From Microthrixaceae bacterium (GTDB lineage Bacteria; Actinomycetota; Acidimicrobiia; Acidimicrobiales; Acidimicrobilacustridaceae), in assembly GCA_023264915.1 (NCBI GenBank), contig JAHFUU010000014.1:1-14011 (forward strand): a DNA stretch of 14,011 bases. Reading direction: 5' to 3'. Positions 7,545 through 14,011 of the stretch are shown here, in pieces (within the stretch, counting starts at the first letter, position 1; every line of letters starts with the position of its first letter). The notes beneath the pieces were generated by a model that was given only the letters and a program-made list of their open reading frames with translations, did no database searches and was not told the origin of the DNA. The translations under genes and the position numbers were made by a program.

Positions 7545-7945
7545 CGATGCTCCTGGTCGCCATCGGGGTAGGGAACCGCAGAAGGCCTGTGCGGATCCTA
7601 CGGGGGGCGAAGGCCCACTGGACTCCGCCGACCAGGGCGCGCTGACCGCCAACCTGCTAGCGTCCTCGGTGGTTGAAGGATGCGAATCGCGAGTCAACCT
7701 CTGGCCCAAGCAAGACCGAGATGCCTGGGAGAAAGCGCTTCCGGGTCGACCGAGCCGCATCTTCGATGCCCGCTCGTGCGAACCGTGAGCGGTAGCGAGC
7801 GGGTCGTTCGCACGGAACCAGGTGAGTGCCCAGGGAGCCCTGGGAGGATGAGCGATCGACGATCTCCAACCGGTCACATGACTCGTGGGGATGGGGCGAA
7901 GCCCCGCTAGGACATGCCTTCGCGAGGCACCCTGGTGAGGAATCC
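7545..7945. other. 401-bp divergent spacer between the DUF1697 gene and livG
   Basis: This region should hold the promoters of the DUF1697 gene and of the liv cluster. I recognise no gene in it. It contains the repeat copy at 7736-7815 with its interleaved inverted repeats, and a tight hairpin GGGGC-GAA-GCCCC at 7893-7905 about 40 bp before livG. I could not assign -35/-10 boxes with confidence. Confidence 0.5.
7736..7815 (+). repeat. Imperfect repeat, copy A (upstream of livG)
   Basis: This segment matches 13108-13187 in the same orientation. Over the 66-base ungapped core (7749-7814 against 13121-13186) about 43 bases agree, in two blocks: the first 20 bases (16/20) and the last 25 (23/25, including the exact CGGGTCGTTCGCACG at 7800-7814), around a diverged centre of about 20 bases. 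Copy A also holds CCCGCTC (7769-7775) facing GAGCGGG (7797-7803), and GTGCGAAC (7776-7783) facing GTTCGCAC (7806-7813). Confidence 0.6.
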
Positions 7946-8713
7946 ATGGCTCTACTCGAAGTGGACAACATCAGCGTCCGGTTCGGTGGAATCGTCGCGC
8001 TCGACGGGCTGAGCTTCACGATCGAGGCGGGCTCGATCTGTGCGCTCATCGGTCCCAACGGCGCAGGAAAGACAACCCTCTTCAACGTGGTGAGCCGCGT
8101 GTACGAACCCAGCGCGGGTCACTTGCGGTTCTCTGGCCTTGACCTGTTGGAGCTTCCGCCCCATCAGATCCCCAGAGCTGGGGTCACCCGGACCTTCCAG
8201 AACCTCGCTCTGTTCCCAGGTCTCAGTGTCGTCGAGAACGTCATGGTCGGAGCGCACAGCCATAGCAAGGGGGGCTTCGCCGCCAGCCCGTTCCGCTTCC
8301 CACCGGTTCCCTCCCAGGAGAAGGAGCTTCGGGCCGAAGCCATGGCGTACCTCGGGCAGATGCACCTGGCTCACCTCGCCAACCGTCCATGTGCCGGCCT
8401 CCCGTATGGCACGATGAAGCGGATCGAGCTGGCTCGCGCCATGGCTTCCCATCCAAAGCTGCTGATGCTGGACGAACCGGCGAGCGGCCTGACTCACAGT
8501 GAGGTGGACGAGCTGGCAGGCCTCATCGGGGCCTTGAAGGACACCCATGAGTTGAGCATCCTGCTCGTCGAGCACCACATGGCGATGGTCATGAGCATCT
8601 CGGAGAAGGTGGTGGTGATGGACTTCGGCCGCAAGATCGCCGAGGGGACACCGGCGGAGGTTCAATCCAACCCCGCCGTCATCGAGGCCTATCTGGGGAC
8701 CCCCCTAACGTGA
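7946..8713 (+). CDS. livG: Branched-chain amino-acid-type ABC transporter ATPase LivG
   Basis: 255 residues, one ABC cassette. Walker [10 protein letters not shown] is at 36-44, the Q-loop lies in TRTFQNLALFPGLSVVENV, the signature is LPYGTMKRIELARAM from 152 (a LivG-type variant of LSGGQ), Walker B LLMLDEP has D176/E177, and the H-loop lies in LLVEHHMAMVM. The C-terminal AEGTPAEVQSNPAVIEAYLGT is the LivG family ending. ATG 7946 has GTGAGGA just upstream. LivG is one of two cytoplasmic ATPases powering a HAAT-family importer. It is the first gene of the cluster. The substrate may be branched-chain amino acids, or amides, urea or aromatic acids, which related systems carry. Confidence 0.95.
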   Translation: MALLEVDNISVRFGGIVALDGLSFTIEAGSICALIGPNGAGKTTLFNVVSRVYEPSAGHLRFSGLDLLELPPHQIPRAGVTRTFQNLALFPGLSVVENVMVGAHSHSKGGFAASPFRFPPVPSQEKELRAEAMAYLGQMHLAHLANRPCAGLPYGTMKRIELARAMASHPKLLMLDEPASGLTHSEVDELAGLIGALKDTHELSILLVEHHMAMVMSISEKVVVMDFGRKIAEGTPAEVQSNPAVIEAYLGTPLT

Positions 8714-8781
8714 CGCCGTTGCCGTCGCCCCGGAGGATGCTGCCCGCGAGGGATGCCCGGCGTGTCGGGTTCACGCAGTTG

Positions 8782-8805
8782 AGGAGCCTCAGGTATCGAG
8801 CTCCT
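8782..8805 (+). promoter_or_regulatory. Stem-loop next to the livF ribosome binding site
   Basis: AGGAGC (8782-8787) pairs with GCTCCT (8800-8805) around a 12-nt loop. The run GGGGG at 8806-8810, the likely Shine-Dalgarno for livF (ATG 8816), follows directly. This could tune livF translation within the 102-bp livG-livF gap; it could also be chance. Confidence 0.25.
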
Positions 8806-8815
8806 GGGGGCCAAG

Positions 8816-9517
8816 ATGCTTTGGGTTGAGAACCTGACTGGCGGGTACGGGCCGGTTCAGGTGGTGCAGGGGTTGTCCTTCGAGGTGGCAGCGGGCGAGG
8901 TGGTTGTGATCCTCGGAGCGAACGGATCGGGCAAGACGACCACCTTGCGTACGATCAGCGGCATGATCCACGGCCGCGGGACAGTGACCTTTGACGGTAC
9001 CTCCCTGCTGGGGAAGCGGCCTGACCAGATCGTGCGAATGGGCATTGCCCACGTCCCCCAAGGCCGGGGGACCATCACCGATCTCACTGTCGAAGAGAAC
9101 CTGCGCCTCGGGGCCTACGTCCGCGCCGACCGCGAGGTCGAAGAGGACATCGAGCAGTGGTGCGCGGTGTTCCCGCGGCTGGGTGAGCGGCGCGATCAGC
9201 CAGCGGGGAGCATGAGCGGTGGGGAGCAACAGATGCTGGCGATTGCACGAGCCCTGATGTCCAAGCCCAAGCTGCTGCTGCTGGATGAACCCTCGTTGGG
9301 GTTGGCACCGCTGGTCACCAGGGAGGTGTTCGAGAAGTTGGAGAGCATCAACCGCGAGACGGGGGCGGCGGTCCTCGTGGTTGAGCAGAATGCCGGTCTG
9401 GCCCTTGGGATCTCAAGTCGCGGATACGTGCTTGAGACAGGCCAGATCGTGGCCCAGGGGAGCTCCGAAGAGCTGTCCACCGACGAGGCCGTCCGCCAGG
9501 CCTACTTGGGTTACTAG
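8816..9517 (+). CDS. livF: Branched-chain amino-acid-type ABC transporter ATPase LivF
   Basis: 233 residues, the usual LivF length. Walker A GANGSGKTT is at 34-42, the Q-loop region is IAHVPQGRGTITDLTVEENL, the signature MSGGEQQMLAIARAL starts at 133, Walker B LLLLDEPSLGLAP has D157/E158, and VVEQN replaces the H-loop His region as usual in LivF. The start is ATG 8816, with GGGGG 5 bases upstream. It is the second ATPase and pairs with LivG under the LivH-LivM permease. It is 102 bp after livG and 3 bp before livH, which points to cotranscription and probably coupled translation. Confidence 0.95.
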   Translation: MLWVENLTGGYGPVQVVQGLSFEVAAGEVVVILGANGSGKTTTLRTISGMIHGRGTVTFDGTSLLGKRPDQIVRMGIAHVPQGRGTITDLTVEENLRLGAYVRADREVEEDIEQWCAVFPRLGERRDQPAGSMSGGEQQMLAIARALMSKPKLLLLDEPSLGLAPLVTREVFEKLESINRETGAAVLVVEQNAGLALGISSRGYVLETGQIVAQGSSEELSTDEAVRQAYLGY

Positions 9518-9520
9518 ACG

Positions 9521-10474
9521 ATGATGGTCACCGCCCTGCTTGCCGAAGAGGTCAGTGCCTTGACGAACTTCTTGCAGTACACGTTTCTCGGACTGCAAAA
9601 GGGTGCCGTGTACGCGACTATCGCACTGGCTCTGGTGATCATCTTCAGGGTCAGTGGCATCTTGAACTTCGCGCAAGGTGAGATGGCGACGTTCTCGACC
9701 TTCATCACCTGGGCGATCTGGGGTGACGGTCGCGTTCCCATCTGGGCGGCGCTCGCGCTTTCGTTGGTGGTCAGCTTCGCGCTGGGGGCATCGATCGAAC
9801 GGCTTGTGATTCGGCCGGTTTCCAAGAAGGCGGCAGGCAACCCCCTGCCGATCGTGATCGCCACGATAGGCCTGTACCTCGCGTTCAGCGCCCTAGCACC
9901 CGCGATATGGGGTACCGATGCCAAGCGCTTCCCGACCTTGTTCGGTGAGGGCTCGCTCAGCCTGGCCGGCGCCAGCATCTCCTACCAGACTCTTGGCACT
10001 CTCGCCGTCCTGGCAGTCGTCGTAGGCCTTCTGTTCGTGTTGTTCCAGAAGACCAAGATAGGTCTGGCGATGCGCGGGGTTGCCTCCAACGCCGAGAGCG
10101 CTTCGCTTGTAGGGGTCTCGGTCGGGTCGGTGCTGATGCTGGGGTGGGCTCTCTCATCGGCGATGGGATGCATGGCGGGGGCACTCACCGCGAACGTCGG
10201 TCTCAATGGCGCGCTGATGATCGCCCCGCTCATCTACGCCTTTGCTGCGGCGACGCTTGGCGGCTTCGACAGCCCTGCCGGTGCTGTCGTGGGTGGACTG
10301 ATCGTCGGTCTGGTCGCTGAGTATTCCGCTGACTATCTGGCTGAGGTCCCGTTCACGACCATCACGTTCATCGGTGAGCAGCTCCGGATCTTCCCGGCGT
10401 TCTTGCTCATCCTCGTCGTGTTGCTCGTTCGGCCCCAGGGCCTGTTCGGGAAGCCACAGGTGACACGGGTATGA
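9521..10474 (+). CDS. livH: Branched-chain amino-acid-type ABC transporter permease LivH
   Basis: 317 residues with about eight hydrophobic membrane segments. The LivH hallmark GILNFAQGEM is at 46-55, and the cytoplasmic coupling-loop sequence GLAMRGVASNAESASLVGVS is in the middle. The end, LVRPQGLFGKP, is the typical LivH C-terminus. ATG 9521 and ATG 9524 are adjacent. No Shine-Dalgarno is clear, so translation is likely coupled to livF, whose stop is 3 bp upstream. It forms half of the membrane channel with LivM. Its final 4 bases overlap the livM start (ATGA). Confidence 0.95.
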   Translation: MMVTALLAEEVSALTNFLQYTFLGLQKGAVYATIALALVIIFRVSGILNFAQGEMATFSTFITWAIWGDGRVPIWAALALSLVVSFALGASIERLVIRPVSKKAAGNPLPIVIATIGLYLAFSALAPAIWGTDAKRFPTLFGEGSLSLAGASISYQTLGTLAVLAVVVGLLFVLFQKTKIGLAMRGVASNAESASLVGVSVGSVLMLGWALSSAMGCMAGALTANVGLNGALMIAPLIYAFAAATLGGFDSPAGAVVGGLIVGLVAEYSADYLAEVPFTTITFIGEQLRIFPAFLLILVVLLVRPQGLFGKPQVTRV

Positions 10475-11532
10475 CTGCCGCCGCTGCGCCATCGGAGCTT
10501 CCTGACACGTCGAGCGAGGTGCCCACCCGCCCGAATCGCAAGGCGTTGATGATCAAGACGGTTCTCTGCGTTGTCGGTGCCGTCGTGTTGATCCAGATGC
10601 CGTTGTTGATGGACCGGTCCACGACCCAGCGGCTGACCCAGGTCCTCGCCATAGCGGTGGCGGTGCTGGGACTCAACCTGCTCACCGGCTTCAACGGCCA
10701 GATATCGGTTGGCCATTCGGCCTTCATGGGGATCGGAGCCTACGCGACCGCAATCATGATGGCGCGCCATGAGAGCCCGTTCATCCTCACGATGATGGTC
10801 GCCATGGTCGTAGCGTTCGCGGTCGGCGTTGTGGTCGGTCTCCCCGCATTGCGGATACGAGGCGTCTACCTGGCCTTGGTGACCCTTGCGCTGGCGGCGA
10901 TGTTCCCCCAGCTGGTCGTGCGGTTCAGCGGCCTCACAGGGGGTTCCACAGGCATCACTCTCGAGGACACGCAGCAGGTCACAACTCCTCAGCCAGTCAA
11001 CGACCTGTTCAAGAGCCTTACCGGATCGAGGCTTCTCGACAACCAGTACCGGTACTACCTGGCTCTGGTGGTCGCCGTGGTCTGTTTCGTGCTGGTCCGC
11101 AACCTCGTGAAGAGCCGCGTCGGCAGGGCGTTGATCGCGATCCGCGACAACGAGACACCTGCGGAGGTGCTCGGAGTCAACGTCGGCGCCTACAAGGTCG
11201 CGACGTTCGGGGTGTCAGCGATGCTTGCTGCGATCGGTGGGTCTCTCTTCGTGATGAATGCTGATCAGGCGGTGCCCAGCGAGTTCGGGATCCAGGTATC
11301 GATCGAGTTGCTCACAGCGGTCGTTGTCGGCGGCGTCGCAACATTCGTGGGCCCTGCCGTCGGCGCCCTGGCGCTTGTGTATGTGAGCGATCTGTTTCCC
11401 AAAGAGCACCCCGAATATGCTCCCGTTCTGTTCGGCCTGACGCTGATCGTGCTGATGATCATCAGCCCGGGTGGCATCGTCGGGCTCGCGAAGCAGGGCT
11501 GGGCGCGCTTGGTCCGATCCCGATCGGCGTGA
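10471..11532 (+). CDS. livM: Branched-chain amino-acid-type ABC transporter permease LivM
   Basis: 353 residues. A Ser/Thr/Pro-rich cytoplasmic N-terminus (about 25 residues) precedes multiple membrane segments. The LivM hallmark is GLNLLTGFNGQISVGHSAF from residue 67, and the coupling loop is RVGRALIAIRDNETPAEVLGVN. The last helices end in IISPGGIVGLAKQGWARL, usual for LivM. Its ATG overlaps the livH stop by 4 bp, a strong sign of translational coupling. It forms the second half of the channel. Confidence 0.95.
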   Translation: MTAAAAPSELPDTSSEVPTRPNRKALMIKTVLCVVGAVVLIQMPLLMDRSTTQRLTQVLAIAVAVLGLNLLTGFNGQISVGHSAFMGIGAYATAIMMARHESPFILTMMVAMVVAFAVGVVVGLPALRIRGVYLALVTLALAAMFPQLVVRFSGLTGGSTGITLEDTQQVTTPQPVNDLFKSLTGSRLLDNQYRYYLALVVAVVCFVLVRNLVKSRVGRALIAIRDNETPAEVLGVNVGAYKVATFGVSAMLAAIGGSLFVMNADQAVPSEFGIQVSIELLTAVVVGGVATFVGPAVGALALVYVSDLFPKEHPEYAPVLFGLTLIVLMIISPGGIVGLAKQGWARLVRSRSA

Positions 11533-11604
11533 GAGTCCGTCAGGGCCGGCGGGTAGGGCGGCTGGCCAAGAGCGCGTTCGACCGTTAGTTTCATCCTCTG
11601 GAGA

Positions 11605-11632
11605 GAGCGTCGTCGCCGTCGCGACGCCGCTC
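11605..11632 (+). promoter_or_regulatory. Stem-loop just before the binding-protein ribosome binding site
   Basis: GCGTCG (11607-11612) pairs with CGACGC (11622-11627) around a 9-nt loop, and GAGC/GCTC can extend the stem across a bulge. The strong Shine-Dalgarno AGGAGAGGAG (11633-11642) starts just after it. In transporter operons a stem-loop between permease and binding-protein genes often raises binding-protein mRNA levels by blocking decay; that role here is inference. Confidence 0.35.
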
Positions 11633-11648
11633 AGGAGAGGAGCTATCG

Positions 11649-13007
11649 ATGAAGTCCCGCAGGGGTCTCACGCGTTTGCTGGCCGTCGGTCTGGTTGGTG
11701 CCCTCGCAGCGGTGGGTTGTGCGAACAAACAAGACACCGGTGGTAGCAGTGGCGGCGGTGGCACCGGAGGAACTGCTGCCGGTGGCGGTTCGGCCTTCGC
11801 GGTCGGTACGGACAAGTGCAACGACCCCGCCAAGGCAACCGCAGCGTTGTCAGGCAACGAGATCAAGTTCGGTTCCAGCTTCCCCCAGTCCGGTGTTCTG
11901 GCCGCCTTCGCTGACATCTACAAGGGATGGGACGCGTCGTTCAAAGCTCAGAACGCCAGTGGCGGGCTGAACGGCAAGCAGCTCGTGGCGATCACCAAGG
12001 ATGACGGCTACCAGCCCGAGAAGACCAAGACCAACGTCCAGGAGATGATCGACAAGGACAACGTCTTCGCTTTGATGGGCGTAGTCGGGACTCCCAACAA
12101 CCTTGCCATCCGAGGCAGCCTCAACAAGGACTGCGTGCCGGACCTCTTCGCCGCCACTGGGTCACAGCTGATGGGAAACCCTGGCAAGTACCCCTGGGTG
12201 ATCGGATCCCTTCCGTCCTACGCGACCGAGGGAGCGGTGTTCGCGTCATACCTCAAGCAGAACAAGCCGAACGCCAAGGTTGGCATCCTCCGCCAGAACG
12301 ACGACTTCGGTGAGGGGTACCTCGACGCCTTCAAGCAGGGCATCGAGGGAACCGGAATCACCATCGTGGGCACCGAGACCTATGAAGCGACCGTCACCGA
12401 CGTGGCCTCACAGGTGACCAAGCTGAACGGAACCGGAGCGGACACCTTGCTGCTGGCAGTGACCACGCTCACCTGCCCCAACGCCATCAAGTCGGTAGCC
12501 GAGAAGCAGGGTTGGAACCCACTCGTGTACGTCTCGGCGACCTGTGCGTCCAAGACCCTCATGGGCCTCGCCGGCGATTCCGGCAAGGGAGTCATCACCG
12601 GCATCTACTTGAAGCAGCCGGCTGACCCGCAATGGGCCAACGACCCAGCGATGCAGAAGTACAAGTCCACTCTCGCTGCGGCAGGCATCACCGACCAGAA
12701 AGAGGTCGACAACACGATCATCGCGTTTGGCTACACGATCGGTGATCTGTTGATCCAAACCCTCCAGAAGTCTCCAAACTTGAGTCGCCAAGCGGTCATG
12801 CAGACCGCCTACAACCTGAAGGGGCTCACACCGGGGCTCGTGCTTCCTGGCATCACTGTCAACACCAGTGGAAGTTCGGATCCGTACCCGATCGAGCAGC
12901 TCCAGATCGGCTCGTGGAACGGCGACTTCTTTGTCCCACAAGGTGAGATGATCAGCTACGAAGGCAAGACGTCTACCTTGGTGGATCAGACCAAAGGCCA
13001 GAACTGA
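11649..13007 (+). CDS. Substrate-binding lipoprotein of the HAAT/Liv ABC importer
   Basis: 452 residues. The N-terminus is a lipoprotein signal: basic KSRRG, a hydrophobic stretch, then LAAVGC with the lipidated Cys at 24. A Gly/Ser/Thr-rich tether (about 29-48) links the anchor to the binding domain, common in Gram-positive bacteria without a periplasm. The rest fits periplasmic-binding-protein family 6 (Leu/Ile/Val-type): IKFGSSFPQSGVLAAFADIY, then LNGKQLVAITKDDGYQPEK, a hinge at KVGILRQNDDFGEGYLDAFK, and GADTLLLAV. The start is ATG 11649, with the strong Shine-Dalgarno AGGAGAGGAG 6 bases upstream. It follows livM by 116 bp and presumably captures substrate outside the membrane and delivers it to LivH-LivM. 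Its ligand cannot be read from the sequence; the extra Cys residues in the mature part could form a disulfide. Confidence 0.95.
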   Translation: MKSRRGLTRLLAVGLVGALAAVGCANKQDTGGSSGGGGTGGTAAGGGSAFAVGTDKCNDPAKATAALSGNEIKFGSSFPQSGVLAAFADIYKGWDASFKAQNASGGLNGKQLVAITKDDGYQPEKTKTNVQEMIDKDNVFALMGVVGTPNNLAIRGSLNKDCVPDLFAATGSQLMGNPGKYPWVIGSLPSYATEGAVFASYLKQNKPNAKVGILRQNDDFGEGYLDAFKQGIEGTGITIVGTETYEATVTDVASQVTKLNGTGADTLLLAVTTLTCPNAIKSVAEKQGWNPLVYVSATCASKTLMGLAGDSGKGVITGIYLKQPADPQWANDPAMQKYKSTLAAAGITDQKEVDNTIIAFGYTIGDLLIQTLQKSPNLSRQAVMQTAYNLKGLTPGLVLPGITVNTSGSSDPYPIEQLQIGSWNGDFFVPQGEMISYEGKTSTLVDQTKGQN

Positions 13008-13107
13008 GCCGGCGTCCTCCCCGAGCCGATCGGCGATTCGGCCTTCGATCGTGCCAGCCAGCTTGAGTCAAGTGTCGACCGCGACAAGATCGAAGATGTC
13101 AGGGAGC

Positions 13108-13187
13108 AGGTCTTCGGGTCACCGAGGCTCATCTTCGGTCTCCCCCTACCGCTGATCGGCACGGCAGCGACCGGGTCGTTCGCACGA
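13108..13187 (+). repeat. Imperfect repeat, copy B (downstream of the binding-protein gene)
   Basis: Second copy of the element at 7736-7815, same orientation, about 5.4 kb away. The exact 15-base match CGGGTCGTTCGCACG is at 13172-13186, within 25 bases that differ at two positions. The left arms of the inverted repeats seen in copy A have diverged here. It lies in the 263-bp spacer between the convergent binding-protein and TetR genes. Confidence 0.55.
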
Positions 13188-13270
13188 GAACACAGAGCCA
13201 CTTCTGCCCGGAAGGACAGGGCCGACGATCCCATCCCCCAAACGCGACTCGTCGGACTGGGGCAAGCCCG

Positions 13271-13948
13271 TCAGGGGTTCTGGCGACGTGCGCGCTCTTC
13301 CAGCAGCCCGGCCGTCTCGGCTGACATCGGTGCGGAGAGGATCGCCGAGACAAGGTCGGTGAGATGGCTCACGAACAGGCGGTCGTTGCGCCTTGGGCGC
13401 TCCTCGGCCCGGCGAGCCAGCTCGATCAACGTGATCCGGATCGCTGTGAAACGGTGGTGCAGCGTCTTGAGGGCGGCCTCGCCCAGCAGGGGCGCGACCG
13501 TCGCTCGCCAGCGGTTGAGGCTGTCGTGCTGGCCGAGCATCCCGAGGCTTGCCCATGGTGGATCGGGTCGGTTCACCAGTTGGGCCATGATTTGCAGGTA
13601 GGAGCGTCCACCGTCTGGATCGGCGAGCTTCCCTGCCAAGGGGCTGACCAAAGCCCCCGAGAGTTCCCGCATGGCTTCAGGACCCAGACCAGGCGTCGCT
13701 TCTTGGTGCGAGTCGTAGACATCGAGAAGCACATGGCGCGCTTGTTCTACTTGTGCGTGGTGCTTCGCGAGCACGGCAACAAGCAGACCATCCCGGTCCT
13801 GGAAGTGGTATTGGACCGCAGTGGCGTTTCGCTGGCCTGCTGCTGTGTTGATCTCCCTGAGCGAGACAGCCTCGATTCCTCGCTCGGCGAACAGCTGCTC
13901 TGCGGCAGAGATGAGCTGGGCGCGGGTCTGGTGGGGATTGGGTGGCAT
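13271..13948 (-). CDS. TetR/AcrR family transcriptional regulator
   Basis: 225 residues from ATG 13948. The N-terminal helix-turn-helix is typical of TetR: TRAQLISAAEQLFAERGIEAVSLREINTAAG, then ATAVQYHFQDRDGLLVAVLAKH. The all-helical C-terminal part, the ligand-binding and dimer domain, has no subfamily signature I recognise. A longer form from ATG 13984 (237 residues) is possible, but its start codon lies inside a palindrome and promoter-like boxes, and it lacks a Shine-Dalgarno sequence. ATG 13948 gives the usual short tail before helix 1. It faces the liv cluster tail-to-tail, so control of that cluster is possible but not shown. Autorepression is likely from the operator-like site upstream. 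Confidence 0.9.
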   Translation of the reverse strand: MPPNPHQTRAQLISAAEQLFAERGIEAVSLREINTAAGQRNATAVQYHFQDRDGLLVAVLAKHHAQVEQARHVLLDVYDSHQEATPGLGPEAMRELSGALVSPLAGKLADPDGGRSYLQIMAQLVNRPDPPWASLGMLGQHDSLNRWRATVAPLLGEAALKTLHHRFTAIRITLIELARRAEERPRRNDRLFVSHLTDLVSAILSAPMSAETAGLLEERARRQNP

Positions 13949-13960
13949 CTCTGCAGTCAG

Positions 13961-13989
13961 GTTATCGTTATCATGCGACCGCATGAAAA
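13961..13989 (-). promoter_or_regulatory. Putative TetR promoter with palindromic operator
   Basis: On the minus strand, TTTTCA (13989-13984) and GATAAC (13966-13961) each match 4 of 6 bases of the -35 and -10 consensus, 17 bp apart. The perfect-arm palindrome CATGCG-2 nt-CGCATG (13972-13985) fills most of the spacer. GTTATC is repeated in tandem at 13961-13972. A repressor bound here would block RNA polymerase. The predicted transcript would start close to ATG 13948, giving a very short or no leader. Confidence 0.45.
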
Positions 13990-14011
13990 CACCGGCCGGA
14001 AAGGTCTGAGG

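Noticed and set aside
7447..7788. A 113-codon plus-strand frame upstream of livG.
   Set aside because: Its first part is antisense to the DUF1697 gene, and the rest shows no domain and ends inside the repeat element.
7545..7877. A 111-codon N-terminal extension of the DUF1697 frame.
   Set aside because: The family's N-terminus and the AGGAG site both place the start at 7544; the extension is low-complexity and covers the repeat.
7826..7945. A 40-codon N-terminal extension of LivG.
   Set aside because: LivG proteins begin at MALLEVDNIS-like sequence, and GTGAGGA lies just before ATG 7946.
1..14011. CRISPR arrays, tRNA or rRNA genes, transposases, integrases, toxin-antitoxin pairs or defence genes.
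   Set aside because: I looked on both strands and saw no regularly spaced repeats, no tRNA T-loop/acceptor pattern and no protein motif of these classes.

Overview
The window reads as chromosomal DNA of a high-GC bacterium, most likely an actinobacterium and possibly of the Acidimicrobiia type. The reasons are GC-rich third codon positions, several GTG starts, hairpins without U-tracts, and a lipoprotein with a Gly/Ser-rich linker after the lipobox. The assignment rests on style rather than a marker gene. I see no rRNA, tRNA, CRISPR array, insertion sequence or phage gene.

Left part (1-5404). A J-domain protein with a PQQ-type beta-propeller-like C-terminus runs off the left edge on the minus strand. 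Next, also on the minus strand, is an SDR-family UDP-glucuronate decarboxylase-like enzyme. A 134-bp divergent spacer separates it from an ABC-F ATPase on the plus strand. A stem-loop overlaps the ABC-F stop codon. It is followed by a long two-domain 2'-deoxycytidine 5'-triphosphate deaminase and a second GC-rich hairpin.

Middle part (5405-7945). Small accessory genes with long spacers: a minus-strand zinc-ribbon protein, a doubtful short plus-strand ORF, a compact hexapeptide-repeat (left-handed beta-helix) protein whose repeat register begins before its first usable start codon, and a minus-strand DUF1697 protein.

Right part (7946-13007). A complete branched-chain amino-acid/amide-type (HAAT) ABC importer on the plus strand: livG and livF ATPases, livH and livM permeases, then a lipoprotein substrate-binding protein. 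LivH and LivM overlap by 4 bp (ATGA). The two ATPases would drive uptake through the LivH-LivM pore of substrate delivered by the lipoprotein. A TetR-family regulator faces the cluster on the minus strand, and its own promoter region carries a palindrome suited to autorepression.

The most unusual signals are: (1) an imperfect repeat lying just outside each end of the liv cluster (about 7736-7815 and 13108-13187), one copy carrying two perfect interleaved inverted repeats; (2) the hexapeptide-repeat gene, which appears interrupted by a TAG or mis-started; (3) the J-domain/propeller fusion. I found no convincing new multi-gene system; most of the window is ordinary housekeeping and transport.
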